Assembly (NCBI GenBank): GCA_002317355.1
Contig: DCJC01000064.1
Coordinates: 1-37,501 of the forward strand
Direction: 5' to 3'
DNA length: 37,501 nucleotides
From: Prevotellaceae bacterium UBA1710
GTDB lineage: Bacteria > Bacteroidota > Bacteroidia > Bacteroidales > Bacteroidaceae
Part shown: one piece after another, positions 28,867 to 37,074 of the stretch
Numbering within the stretch: the stretch's first letter is position 1
How the letters are laid out: each line of letters begins with the position of its first letter
The notes under the pieces: generated by a model
Told to the model about the DNA's origin: nothing
The model's database searches: none
Seen by the model: only the letters and a program-made list of their open reading frames with translations
Program-made: the position numbers and the translations under genes

Positions 28867-28891
28867 GAGTGAGGAGTTAGGAGTGAGGAGT
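28864..28891. repeat. Heptamer tandem repeat overlapping a stop codon
   Basis: TAGGAGT, GAGGAGT, TAGGAGT and GAGGAGT. The first TAG is the stop codon of the preceding zinc-ribbon gene, so the array begins exactly at the end of the frame. Confidence 0.85.
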
Positions 28892-28961
28892 TTCATCCCT
28901 GATGCAGTATCAGAAAACTTCTACTTTTTACTATTTATTGAATACTCCTAACAAAAATAAA

Positions 28962-29026
28962 AGAGTGTGGTGTAAATGTGGTGTAAAATCATAAACCAAA
29001 ACCCACCATATATTACACCGCACTCT
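28962..29026. terminator. Bidirectional stem-loop between convergent genes
   Basis: AGAGTGTGGTGTAA (28962-28975) pairs with TTACACCGCACTCT (29013-29026), 14 bp with one mismatch and a 37-nt loop. It lies between the zinc-ribbon gene and the convergent SGNH hydrolase gene. Confidence 0.6.
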
Positions 29027-29077
29027 GTTTCAGGGTATTTTACAGACTACCAGATTTATTATAGTACTAACTTTGAA

Positions 29078-30274
29078 TCATTCAAACAATTTTAGATCAA
29101 CGCTGGAGCCCATTGTCTTATAGCCCTCTGCATTTGGATGCAACCAGTCATTCTCATACAAGAACTTACTCTGGAGCGCTTCCGTATTAGCAGGATCACG
29201 CATAATCTTGTCGAAATCTATAACTGCATCAAAAGCACCACTTGTACGAATCCAAGTATTAACTTTGTTACGAGCCTTTTCGTGATCCTCTGTATAATAG
29301 TTATTTCCCTTGAAAGGAGTTATCGTACCACCATACACCTTGATACCTTTGGCATGCGCCTCTTCTATCATCTTCTTGTATGCCTCAATGAGAGCATTTG
29401 CAGTTTCGTCACCATTACGACTACTGCCAAGGTCGTTGATTCCCTCGAAGACAACAACATACTTAACGCCTTCCTGCTGCAGGATATCCCTATTGTAACG
29501 AGTTGCTCCCGTAGGACCTAATCCGCCACGAAGAATGCAGTTACCACCAATACCGAGATTGAGAACTGCCACATCCTTTGTACTTTCGTTGGCAAGAAGT
29601 GCACGAGAGAGATTGTCAGGCCAACGATTCTGCTGATTAGTAGTAGAACCACGTCCGTCAGTAATAGAGTTACCGAGGATAGCCACAGCACGTGTATTCT
29701 TATTTCCCTTCACATCAATACCACATATAGTGTACCAATGGTCTGTTTTCTTTGCGTCGCTGAAATCAGAAGTATTACCAGATGCAAGATAACTTGTTGT
29801 ACGGCTTCCAGGATGTCCAGTCACCACTTTATTGTCGCACTCGCCATAGTGAATTGTGATGGCGATGTTCTCACGATCCTTGAGCTTGAACGAAACAATA
29901 TCAGATGTTACCATCTTACCTGGCTCAATAGTTACACCACGCTTTCCGAAGAAAGACAGTTTCTTGGTTGTTGCAGGCTTGATATCTGCTGACGAACCAC
30001 TATTCTGAGCTATTGCCACCTCTACGGAGTTTATCACGAGAGGTGATTTACCGTATTCGTTAGAAAACTTGAACCTAACCTTCTTTCCACCGACAGAAAT
30101 CTGTACTATCTCACGAAGAGAATTACCAGAAAGACCTGGCTCTGGTGCGAGGTTATGTGGTTCAACAATCTGCTGGGCTGTAGTCCAAGTACCAACCCAA
30201 GTCTGTGCCATTGCAGTATAAGAAGAAAGAGAGAGCGCCATAGAGAGCGCAATTGTCAACAAAGATTTCCTCAT
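29078..30274 (-). CDS. Secreted SGNH/GDSL-family hydrolase
   Basis: 398 residues with a signal peptide (about 1-23, ending TAMAQ). Residues 24-190 are a beta-rich N-terminal domain with WVGTWTTAQQ and REIVQISVGGKKVRFKFSN. The hydrolase domain then starts at VAILGNSITDG, where Ser203 is the nucleophile. The remaining SGNH blocks are visible: NLGIGGN (Gly block), FEGINDLGSS (Asn block) and NDWLHPNAEGY (catalytic Asp and His). This organisation matches exported esterases acting on acylated sugars or polysaccharides in Bacteroidota; the exact ester is unknown. Confidence 0.9.
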   Translation of the reverse strand: MRKSLLTIALSMALSLSSYTAMAQTWVGTWTTAQQIVEPHNLAPEPGLSGNSLREIVQISVGGKKVRFKFSNEYGKSPLVINSVEVAIAQNSGSSADIKPATTKKLSFFGKRGVTIEPGKMVTSDIVSFKLKDRENIAITIHYGECDNKVVTGHPGSRTTSYLASGNTSDFSDAKKTDHWYTICGIDVKGNKNTRAVAILGNSITDGRGSTTNQQNRWPDNLSRALLANESTKDVAVLNLGIGGNCILRGGLGPTGATRYNRDILQQEGVKYVVVFEGINDLGSSRNGDETANALIEAYKKMIEEAHAKGIKVYGGTITPFKGNNYYTEDHEKARNKVNTWIRTSGAFDAVIDFDKIMRDPANTEALQSKFLYENDWLHPNAEGYKTMGSSVDLKLFE

Positions 30275-30391
30275 AAAGATGTTTATATATAATTGGTCAG
30301 TTTAAACTTTTTTATTTATATATAGAGACGAAACAGAAGTTGAAAGGTTTAAGCATTTTCAAGAAAAATGGGACAAAAATCAAACCGTTTA

Positions 30392-30425
30392 GGGGAATTT
30401 CCTACCAAGCTTTAGGAATTTCCCC
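30392..30425. promoter_or_regulatory. Near-perfect palindrome in a divergent promoter region
   Basis: GGGGAATTTCCT and AGGAATTTCCCC form an inverted pair separated by about 10 bp, with one central mismatch pair. It lies between the divergent SGNH hydrolase and His-rich protein genes, 22 bp upstream of the promoter of the latter, so an operator is plausible. Confidence 0.45.
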
Positions 30426-30446
30426 CACACGCATAGGGAATATCAG

Positions 30447-30477
30447 TTGTAAAACTTGTATTTTTCCATTACTTTTG
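30447..30477 (+). promoter_or_regulatory. Promoter of the His-rich protein gene
   Basis: TTG (30447-30449), a 20-bp spacer and TACTTTTG (30470-30477), about 49 bp before the ATG. Confidence 0.65.
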
Positions 30478-30525
30478 CACTCATAAATAAGAAACAAGAA
30501 TATAAACAATTAAAAACCCACAAAT

Positions 30526-30906
30526 ATGAAAAAGTATATTTTCACCCTCATCGCAATGATAGTAATGTTCACAGGTACAGCAACAGCTCAGCATAATCGT
30601 CATCATGACGGAGGTCGCCATCATCACCGTGTTGAAGTACGTCATCATCACCATGATCATCATGTTGCTCCTGTTCATCACCACGCTCATCACGTAGCAC
30701 CTGTTCATCATAGACATCACCATCACGCTCCAGTAGTTGTAGAGCGTCCGGTTGTTTACACAGAGCCAGTTATCGTAGAGCGCCCTGTAGTTGTAAGAGA
30801 TCGCTGCCACCGTCATCACCACCACCACTGCCACCACAGCAAGGCTGGAGCAGTTGTAGCAGGTGCAGTTGCAGGAGCAGTTCTTACATCTATCCTAACT
30901 CATTAA
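30526..30906 (+). CDS. Exported histidine-rich protein
   Basis: 126 residues with a signal peptide (MKKYIFTLIAMIVMFTGTATAQ, cleavage after residue 22). The mature ~104 residues contain about 31 histidines in runs of two to five. They include two copies of HHVAPVHH and a Cys pair in CHRHHHHHCHH. A short Pro/Val repeat (ERPVV...EPVIVERPVVV) interrupts the His runs. The end, AGAVVAGAVAGAVL, is a small Gly/Ala hydrophobic stretch that could insert in a membrane. The composition argues for binding Ni, Zn, Cu or Co in the periplasm or at the surface, but no family is recognised. The transcript has its own promoter and ends at the hairpin at 31041. Confidence 0.82.
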   Translation: MKKYIFTLIAMIVMFTGTATAQHNRHHDGGRHHHRVEVRHHHHDHHVAPVHHHAHHVAPVHHRHHHHAPVVVERPVVYTEPVIVERPVVVRDRCHRHHHHHCHHSKAGAVVAGAVAGAVLTSILTH

Positions 30907-31040
30907 CAGCAATCTTTTCAAGACAAAAATAAACCAATAAGTTTGTTAAGTTATCTACAACGTTATCTACACTACAAATTCTACGAAAGATTAAAATTCA
31001 GGACACATCAAGGTTTTAATAAACCTAAAAGACTAAACAA

Positions 31041-31079
31041 TCAGCCAAGAATGAAGCGTCATCCTTCGGCTGATTTTTT
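31041..31079 (+). terminator. Intrinsic terminator of the His-rich protein gene
   Basis: TCAGCC (31041-31046) pairs with GGCTGA (31068-31073) and six T follow. It leaves a 3' untranslated region of about 140 nt. Confidence 0.8.
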
Positions 31080-31242
31080 ATGTTCTTCCGAAACTTCGAG
31101 AGATGGAAGCCATGGCCGGATTTTAGGAACTCCACTTTATGCCTCACATTCACCAACCGATTGGGATGAATCTATATACCTATATTTTCATTTTTCATAT
31201 ATAGTAAAAATAGGTATTTATAGGTAAAAGTGCCTCTAAAAT

Positions 31243-31364
31243 CCTTCGTCATAGCTCCGAAATACCTTCTCTGTGCCTTCGCCACAAAACCCCAAAACGC
31301 ACATATATGTCGTGATTATGGCGATTTTTCTATGGTATCATAACGGAGCCATTACGAAGGAACT
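31243..31364. repeat. Inverted 11-bp-period element
   Basis: Left: CCTTCGTCATA, GCTCCGAAATA, CCTTCTCTGTG and CCTTCGCCACA (31243-31286). Right, inverted: ATGGTATCATA, ACGGAGCCATT and ACGAAGGAACT (31332-31364). The arms pair as CCTTCGtcAtaGCTCCG against the reverse complement of CGGAGCCATTACGAAGG. Layout resembles the 4+4 elements at 5441 and 34705 but the unit sequence differs. It lies in the 498-bp gap 30907-31404. Confidence 0.65.
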
Positions 31365-31404
31365 ACTCCTGATGTATGGATAAACAGGTTCTGATGAATC
31401 TTTT

Positions 31405-31812
31405 TTACTTAGAAAGCACCATAATGGTATCGTTAGCTTCGTTAAAGACATACACCTTACCATTTTCTGCCTTTACCAAAGTGGTGGTGTTGAGTGCCTT
31501 CGTGATAGCATCTTCCACATCCATACTTGGGCCCATCATCATGGTCATACCTATGTCTGCAATCTTGAGACTATCGCCATTAAGCTTATAGGTTCCCTTG
31601 AAAAGATTGACACTTGCATTACCATTAACGCTACCATCCTTATCAAAATTAATGAAGGTTGGATTTGTAGCCTTCTCGGTTGTAACGTTCATTGCCTTTT
31701 CAATGTTCCATTTTCCAACGATGTCAATAGGTTCTGAAGTACTCTGTACTGAGCATCCCACCAAGGCAAGTGAGGATACTGCCATCGCAAATACATTCTT
31801 TTTCATTAGCAT
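31405..31812 (-). CDS. META-like small lipoprotein
   Basis: 135 residues; starts at 31812 or at the MKK codon 31806. The lipoprotein signal ends SLALVGC. The mature part fits a META/HslJ-like beta-domain: IVGKWNIEKAM, PTFINFDKDGSVNGNASVNLFKGTYKL and a late VYVFNEANDTIMVL strand. Such proteins are small envelope lipoproteins of unclear function, some linked to antibiotic or acid stress. It lies 19 bp downstream of the MgtC-type gene on the same strand and is probably cotranscribed. Confidence 0.75.
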   Translation of the reverse strand: MLMKKNVFAMAVSSLALVGCSVQSTSEPIDIVGKWNIEKAMNVTTEKATNPTFINFDKDGSVNGNASVNLFKGTYKLNGDSLKIADIGMTMMMGPSMDVEDAITKALNTTTLVKAENGKVYVFNEANDTIMVLSK

Positions 31813-31831
31813 AATTATTTATTGGTTGGTA

Positions 31832-32548
31832 TTAATTATTCACTTCATTAGTAAGTGTCAGCGACAAGACATCGCCTAATGAGTGAATCTCCTCAAAGAG
31901 ATTCACAAAGTCGGTATCATCCTGTGTACGAACGACATAATTGAACGTAGTGAAGTTCTGTGTATAGTCATAGCGAAGATATTCATCAGAGATATGAACA
32001 CCATATTTAGCGAAACACATTCTGTAAGTCTCAGAATCAGTAACGATACGACCGACTTTTAGTCGGATAACATTCTGCTCAGTATTCTTCAGAAGCATCT
32101 TCTCGAATATCTCAAACGCCTTGAGGATAACGATGATAAGTACACAAGCCGCAGAAGATATAAGGTACATTCCTGAACCTACTGCCAAACCGATACAGGC
32201 AGTCATCCAGATGCCAGCAGCCGTTGTGAGTCCTCGTACCGAGCCTTTCATCTGTATTATAGCACCAGCACCAAGGAAACCTACACCAGAGATTACCTGA
32301 GCTGCAATACGCCCAGGGTCACCATTCTTCAAGCCCATATACTCCTGAGGGATATAGATAGACACAAGCATAGCAAGTGTTGCTCCCATAGAAATGAGGG
32401 CAAATGTACGCATACCTGCCACCTGACCTTTCTGACGACGCTCTATACCAATAACAGCACCGAGAATCAAGCTCAGGAAGAGTTTGTATAATGAACCAAG
32501 GACGTTAACCTCGGGAGAACATATCTGATTTATAATGTCGTTTATCAT
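31832..32548 (-). CDS. MgtC/SapB-family membrane protein
   Basis: 238 residues from the ATG at 32548. The frame extends to 32581, but the -7 box (32579-32586) overlaps that first ATG, so the inner one is chosen. The MgtC core is clear: LILGAVIGIERRQKGQVAGMRT, ALISMGATLAML, DPGRIAAQVISGVGFLGAGA and GLTTAAGIWMTACIGLAVGSG. These give about four to five helices. A cytoplasmic C-terminal domain of about 90 residues follows. MgtC proteins support growth at low magnesium and virulence in enterobacteria, partly by inhibiting ATP synthase; in commensals the role is unsettled. Confidence 0.9.
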   Translation of the reverse strand: MINDIINQICSPEVNVLGSLYKLFLSLILGAVIGIERRQKGQVAGMRTFALISMGATLAMLVSIYIPQEYMGLKNGDPGRIAAQVISGVGFLGAGAIIQMKGSVRGLTTAAGIWMTACIGLAVGSGMYLISSAACVLIIVILKAFEIFEKMLLKNTEQNVIRLKVGRIVTDSETYRMCFAKYGVHISDEYLRYDYTQNFTTFNYVVRTQDDTDFVNLFEEIHSLGDVLSLTLTNEVNN

Positions 32549-32578
32549 AGCAATTATATTAGAAAAGTGTTCTGGCTG

Positions 32579-32610
32579 CAAAGATACACTTTTTTCTTAT
32601 ATTAATGCAA
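32579..32610 (-). promoter_or_regulatory. Promoter of the MgtC-type gene
   Basis: On the minus strand TTG (32608-32610), a 21-bp spacer and TATCTTTG (32579-32586). It rules out the ATG at 32581 as the start. Confidence 0.6.
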
Positions 32611-32657
32611 TATTCAGGAAAAATATTGCTTAAATTAAGTTTTTTAACAAGAGTTAC

Positions 32658-33203
32658 CTATTGCACATCATCTATGTAATATAGTCCTAATGCGCCTTTG
32701 TGATACTCCACAACGCATGCCTGACCAAATGTAAACTTATGATTACTATCTAAAGTTCTTTCATAATGACGATTGAATTTAGGAATATAGATATCGGCTT
32801 TAGTCGCCTCTCCATATCTTCCACTTTTGTGTGTCTTAACCATTAGAACCTTACCATTAGTAAATTCATGAACTTCATCACCCCAAAAAATGTTTACGCC
32901 AAACACAAGGAAAAACAAAATTCCGGAAAGTAGAAATACCCCTGATGTAAAACATGAAAAAGACAAGAACATCCCCCAAAACATTTCACGGAAGCAATAC
33001 TTTTTCATTTTTTTCATCTTATATGCTACTATCAAGCTAACCAATAATCCTATACTTAAGGCGAAGTATGTAAAATAATCATCTGAACCAGTATATTCAG
33101 GCGGAAGGATTGTATCACCATAGAATTTGATACCATAAAAAGACACGAAAAATGACAGTATAATAAGCGCCAAATAAATAGCAGGTAGATAATTTTTCTT
33201 CAT
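32658..33203 (-). CDS. Membrane protein of unknown function
   Basis: 181 residues with three hydrophobic segments (about 7-25, 46-62 and 76-103), the last long enough for a helix pair. A soluble C-terminal part of about 75 residues follows, with HEFTNGKVLMVKTHKSGRYGEATKADIYIP and ending in a YIDDVQ strand. No known family is recognised; the C-terminal part looks beta-rich. It has its own promoter and stands alone between the MgtC-type and metallo-hydrolase genes. Confidence 0.7.
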   Translation of the reverse strand: MKKNYLPAIYLALIILSFFVSFYGIKFYGDTILPPEYTGSDDYFTYFALSIGLLVSLIVAYKMKKMKKYCFREMFWGMFLSFSCFTSGVFLLSGILFFLVFGVNIFWGDEVHEFTNGKVLMVKTHKSGRYGEATKADIYIPKFNRHYERTLDSNHKFTFGQACVVEYHKGALGLYYIDDVQ

Positions 33204-33225
33204 TGATATATTTTATTTTTGGCTA

Positions 33226-33257
33226 CAAAGATACAAAATTATATCATAATATGCAAA
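33226..33257 (-). promoter_or_regulatory. Promoter of the unknown membrane protein gene
   Basis: On the minus strand TTTG (33254-33257), a 20-bp spacer and TATCTTTG (33226-33233). The promoter lies immediately beyond the stop codon of the upstream metallo-hydrolase gene. Confidence 0.7.
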
Positions 33258-33259
33258 AA

Positions 33260-34213
33260 TCACTTCGCCTTTTTAGCCCACTCTTCTGCCTGAGACTTAT
33301 TCCATACGATAGTGGCATTATTGAGACGGAAGTATGTGTCAAGTGTTTTGTGATCGAGATTTGAAGGCTCGCTCTTAGCAGTTCCCTTTCCAATCTGATT
33401 GATGAGAGTCTGCATATCTTTGACATACTGCCAGTCGATTACCTTGCTGCGGCTCTTAACAAACCAATCCTTCTGCCAATAATGACCGCCCAAGATCATG
33501 AGCTTTGCAGGATTGATGCCATGAGCTGGATTCTGAATGTATTTTATGAAGCGAGGTAATGCCTTTGCGTATTCATCAAATCCTTCAGCGTTGAATATCC
33601 AAACGCCATGGCCTGAGCCAATTGCATCGCCCGTAAACACTATATTCTGCCTTTCAAGAAAGAACACCATAGAGCCATGAGTATGTCCAGGAACGAGTAA
33701 TGTATTTACCTTCATTCCACCAAGGTCGAAGCTCTTGCCTTCGTCATAGATAGAGTACTGTCCTTGTGGAAATCTGTTCTGCATCGTCTCAAAATCTATG
33801 CGAGGCAAGGCGAAGAAAACTGACTTATCATATAGGAATGCTGGCAACATACCTGTGTGGTCTCCATGATTATGAGTAAAGGTAATGACGAGAGTCTTTC
33901 CATTGATACGATCTGCCACAATTTTACGTAATGACTCCACGGCAGAATTATCCCACTTGACATTGTTTGACAAATCAATAAGCAACGCCCTATTTGTGCC
34001 AACAAGCAAATACATGTCCGAACAGTTATTGAAGTGTGTCTTCACGCCATGCTCATCGAATGTCTCACCAGCAGGATTTGACTTATTGAAGTCTTGAATA
34101 TGATAGATGCCTTTTCTTACGATATCAACCGTATAAGGTCCAACTTCAACACTTTGTGCATTGGTCATTATGACCGAAAGGATTGCTAAGCAAATAACGA
34201 TTATTCTCTTCAT
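33260..34213 (-). CDS. Exported metallo-beta-lactamase-fold hydrolase
   Basis: 317 residues with a signal peptide (MKRIIVICLAILSVIMTNAQ, cleavage after residue 20). The binuclear metal motif HNHGDH (114-119) follows a strand TLVITFT. Further ligands are expected in LLVPGHTHGSMVFF and FTGDAIGSGHGVW, and in GGHYW near the C-terminus. The fold covers beta-lactamases, lactonases, phosphodiesterases and others; nothing here picks out a beta-lactamase. The leader contains GAACCTGAATT, a partial match to the end of the leader element shared by the esterase and GH51 genes. Confidence 0.88.
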   Translation of the reverse strand: MKRIIVICLAILSVIMTNAQSVEVGPYTVDIVRKGIYHIQDFNKSNPAGETFDEHGVKTHFNNCSDMYLLVGTNRALLIDLSNNVKWDNSAVESLRKIVADRINGKTLVITFTHNHGDHTGMLPAFLYDKSVFFALPRIDFETMQNRFPQGQYSIYDEGKSFDLGGMKVNTLLVPGHTHGSMVFFLERQNIVFTGDAIGSGHGVWIFNAEGFDEYAKALPRFIKYIQNPAHGINPAKLMILGGHYWQKDWFVKSRSKVIDWQYVKDMQTLINQIGKGTAKSEPSNLDHKTLDTYFRLNNATIVWNKSQAEEWAKKAK

Positions 34214-34271
34214 TTAGATCTAGTATTTGTTAATAATTCAGGTTCGTCTTCTTTAGACTCTTTATCAAACG

Positions 34272-34303
34272 CAAAGATATGAAAAATCAGCTGAAACTAC
34301 AAA
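34272..34303 (-). promoter_or_regulatory. Promoter of the metallo-hydrolase gene
   Basis: On the minus strand TTTG (34300-34303), a 20-bp spacer and TATCTTTG (34272-34279). Confidence 0.7.
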
Positions 34304-34352
34304 TTTCTCTGCATTTTTTGTGTTGTAAAGTGAGAAAAAGATGAAAAATTAG

Positions 34353-34360
34353 TATCTTTG
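34353..34360 (+). promoter_or_regulatory. Candidate -7 box of the small unknown gene
   Basis: TATCTTTG, 19 bp before the ATG at 34380; no clear -33 element at 20 bp. Confidence 0.5.
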
Positions 34361-34379
34361 CATAAATTAAGCAACAGTT

Positions 34380-34676
34380 ATGTATCCAAAATTTATTATT
34401 ACCCTTGATGGCGTATTGAAGTTCGGTAATGTGAATCTGCACAAGGAACTTATACCCAAAGGCCACACCACATGCTATGGTGGTGGTCTTTGGAAGATTG
34501 ACCACACACGCTCTTGCATCATTCTTTACGGTCGTTCATTCGACTACGGACTACCTGACCTTGACCAGATACGACGAATAGATAGTGAAGGTCCAGGAGG
34601 CCTTGGTTATCCTATCTTTTTTGAAAGGCATTTCGGTGATGAGGAAATCCTCGAACCAGTATGGCCTAAGGTTTAG
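34380..34676 (+). CDS. Small conserved-looking protein of unknown function
   Basis: 98 residues, no signal peptide or membrane helix. It is rich in Gly, Asp and aromatic residues: YPKFIITLDGVLKFGNVNLH, YGGGLWKIDHT, IILYGRSFDYGLPDLDQIRRID and GYPIFFERHFGDEEILEPV. The -7 box, sensible start and codon use support a real gene, although its frame overlaps spurious frames on the other strand. No family is recognised. A 4+4 inverted 11-bp repeat element begins 28 bp after its stop. Confidence 0.65.
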   Translation: MYPKFIITLDGVLKFGNVNLHKELIPKGHTTCYGGGLWKIDHTRSCIILYGRSFDYGLPDLDQIRRIDSEGPGGLGYPIFFERHFGDEEILEPVWPKV

Positions 34677-34704
34677 CAGAAAGTAGGCTCTGACTCCGTA
34701 CCAT

Positions 34705-34809
34705 CTCCATCGCATGTCCATCGCATCTCCATCGCTGCTCCATCGTTTCGATGGACTAGCGATGGAGTAACGATGGAGTAGCGATGGAGTATCTTCGGAG
34801 GAAGAACGG
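34705..34809. repeat. Inverted 11-bp array (4+4 units) with conserved tail, copy 2
   Basis: Four units of the CTCCATCGCAT type (34705-34748), four inverted units of the CGATGGAGTAG type (34749-34792), then CTTCGGAGGAAGAACGG (34793-34809). Unit number, phase, orientation and tail equal those of the copy at 5441-5545, while the variable bases of each unit differ. It fills the middle of the 333-bp gap before the TonB receptor gene. Confidence 0.9.
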
Positions 34810-34936
34810 TAGATTATGCTTGTTTTTTGCTTGAAAAACACTATGGATTTGTCATCAAAAAGTAGGGAAAACACACTTGAATAAAGTTATTGTATATCAC
34901 TAAAACGAGGTAAAAAACACAAAATCAGTTAAAAAC

Positions 34937-34968
34937 TTTCCCGATTTGTAAAAAATATAGTAACTTTG
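34937..34968 (+). promoter_or_regulatory. Promoter of the TonB receptor gene
   Basis: TTTC (34937-34940), a 20-bp spacer and TAACTTTG (34961-34968), 42 bp before the ATG. Confidence 0.6.
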
Positions 34969-35009
34969 CACTTATTCTTAAGAATACACTTCTTACCAAA
35001 GACAATTAA

Positions 35010-37022
35010 ATGAATAAGATTATATCTCATATCATACTCTCAGGTTGCTTATTACTACCATTTGAAGCTAAGGCTGCTATGGTAGAGGCTTCTGATAGCA
35101 TTGATGCTGAGCATAAACTGAATGATGTGGTGGTGAAAGCCGCAAAAAACAGTCGCTCGCTCTCGAGAGTGGAGAGCGTGGATATAATCGGTAAGGATCA
35201 GCTCATTCGTGCTGCCTGTTGTAATCTTGGAGAATCATTCTCTGCCAATCCTTCGGTTGATGTGAGCTATAGCGATGCTGCAACTGGTGCCCGACAAATC
35301 AAGTTACTCGGCCTTTCTGGCACATACGTTCAGATGATGACAGAGAATGTGCCTAATCTTCGTGGTGCTTCTATCCCCTACTCTCTCGGCTATGTGCCAG
35401 GACCTTGGATGCAATCTATTCAGGTGAGCAAGGGCGCTTCGAGCGTTAAGAATGGATATGAAAGTATTACTGGACAGATAAACATCGAATACGCTAAACC
35501 TCAGGCAGTTGACGGCTTTCGTGCCAATGCCTATCTCGATTCCGACCTCAAGCGGGAGATGAATCTTGATGGTAGCATCCATCTCAATGACCGACTATCA
35601 ACAAGCCTTCTTCTTCACTTCGAGAATCGCCAGACAGAGCATGACGGCAATGATGATGGCTTTATGGATATGCCAAAGGTTAGACAATTCAACGCTATGC
35701 ATCGATGGGCATACGTATCGCCTGTATGGATTAGTCAGTTGTACCTACGTGCCTTGAGAGATGAGCGAAACGGAGGTCAGAGTGCTCATCAACACCTATC
35801 ACCTAACACCCAACACCCATCACCCAATACCCCATACACCACATCTGTTGAGACTGACAGATATGAAATTCAATGGAAGAATGGTTTTACGCTTAATGCC
35901 GACCACAACACATCTGTAGCACTTATGCTTCATGGCTCTTGGCATGATGCGTGGAATTCTTTCGGAAACAACATCTATGATGTATTGCAGAAGAATGGCT
36001 ATGCCCAACTTATGTTTGAAACAGACCTTAGCGACAATCACAACCTCAGCGTTGGAGCATCCATTAATCACGACTATTATAGCACTCGCTTGTCAATTGC
36101 TTCTGATTATAGAGACAAGACATCAGAAACGACAGCGGGCATCTATGCACAATATACATATAAACTATGTGATTTGCTAACGGTAATGCCTGGAGTAAGA
36201 CTTGACCATTCCAACGAGTATGGCACATTCTTCACTCCTCGTCTGCACGTGAAATATTCTCCTTACGAATTCCTTACCCTACGTGCTTCTGTAGGTAAGG
36301 GCTATCGTTCGCCTCATGCTTTGGCAGAGAATAATCACTTATTGTCAAGAGGCAGAGGAATAGACCTCCAAAGCTATCTCACAACTCATCTTAAGCAGGA
36401 AGAGGCATGGAATACGGGATTCTCTGCGGGACTTAATATTCCCGTTATGGAAAAGAATCTCGAAATAAATGCGGAGTATTACTATACGGATTTCATCAAT
36501 CAGATGGTGATAAACTTCCATGACGGTCAAAGTGCCTTATCATTCGAGAATCTCAACGGCAAGAGCTATAGCCACACCTTGCAGGTTGATGCCACTTATC
36601 CTTTCTTCGAAGGATTCTCCGCAACGGCTGCCTATCGACTCAACGATGTGAAGTGCACATACGATGGCATTCTTCGTCAGAAACCTCTCACATCACGCTA
36701 TAAGGGTTTGCTTACGCTTTCCTATAAGACGCCTATGGAACTATGGCAATTCGATGTCACAGGTCAGCTTAATGGCGGTGGAGAGCTCTACGACCATAGT
36801 AAGTACCCTTCATACTTCCAGCTTCAGGCACAAGTGACACGTGAGTTTCAGTACTTCAGCGTATATCTCGGTGGAGAGAATCTCACAAACTACAAGATGA
36901 AGAATCCGATTATTGATGCTCATAATCCATGGTCGGATACCTTTGACACTACCCAGATATGGGGTCCTGTAACTGGAGCTATGGCATATATTGGAATACG
37001 CATAAAATTTGAAAAGTTATAA
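35010..37022 (+). CDS. TonB-dependent outer-membrane receptor, probably for a metal
   Basis: 670 residues with a signal peptide (about 1-23, ending EAKA). A plug domain follows, including LNDVVVKAAKNSR, LGESFSANPSVDVSYSDAAT, IKLLGLSGTYVQMMTENVPN and VSKGASSVKNGYESITGQIN. Then comes a 22-strand-type barrel with alternating strands and a C-terminal aromatic end (YIGIRIKFEKL). There is no carboxypeptidase-like N-terminal extension as in SusC. An exported HMA-domain protein begins 52 bp downstream, so copper or another soft metal is the likely cargo; this is inference from context. Residues about 261-274 (HLSPNTQHPSPNTP) are encoded by six 7-bp units, in frame, and probably lie in an extracellular loop. 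Confidence 0.9.
   Translation: MNKIISHIILSGCLLLPFEAKAAMVEASDSIDAEHKLNDVVVKAAKNSRSLSRVESVDIIGKDQLIRAACCNLGESFSANPSVDVSYSDAATGARQIKLLGLSGTYVQMMTENVPNLRGASIPYSLGYVPGPWMQSIQVSKGASSVKNGYESITGQINIEYAKPQAVDGFRANAYLDSDLKREMNLDGSIHLNDRLSTSLLLHFENRQTEHDGNDDGFMDMPKVRQFNAMHRWAYVSPVWISQLYLRALRDERNGGQSAHQHLSPNTQHPSPNTPYTTSVETDRYEIQWKNGFTLNADHNTSVALMLHGSWHDAWNSFGNNIYDVLQKNGYAQLMFETDLSDNHNLSVGASINHDYYSTRLSIASDYRDKTSETTAGIYAQYTYKLCDLLTVMPGVRLDHSNEYGTFFTPRLHVKYSPYEFLTLRASVGKGYRSPHALAENNHLLSRGRGIDLQSYLTTHLKQEEAWNTGFSAGLNIPVMEKNLEINAEYYYTDFINQMVINFHDGQSALSFENLNGKSYSHTLQVDATYPFFEGFSATAAYRLNDVKCTYDGILRQKPLTSRYKGLLTLSYKTPMELWQFDVTGQLNGGGELYDHSKYPSYFQLQAQVTREFQYFSVYLGGENLTNYKMKNPIIDAHNPWSDTFDTTQIWGPVTGAMAYIGIRIKFEKL
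35791..35832. repeat. In-frame heptamer array inside the TonB receptor gene, six units
   Basis: AACACCT, ATCACCT, AACACCC, AACACCC, ATCACCC and AATACCC. Six units make 42 bp, exactly 14 codons, so the frame is kept. The unit sequence is the same type as the array at 28103-28165 in an unrelated gene. Confidence 0.85.
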
Positions 37023-37074
37023 AACTACTTGTACTTCTTGAACTCCTTAAAAATTAAACATCAGAAATATAAAT

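Noticed and set aside
33260..34213. Beta-lactam resistance by the metallo-hydrolase
   Set aside because: The HxHxDH motif is shared by a very broad superfamily and nothing specific to beta-lactamases is visible.
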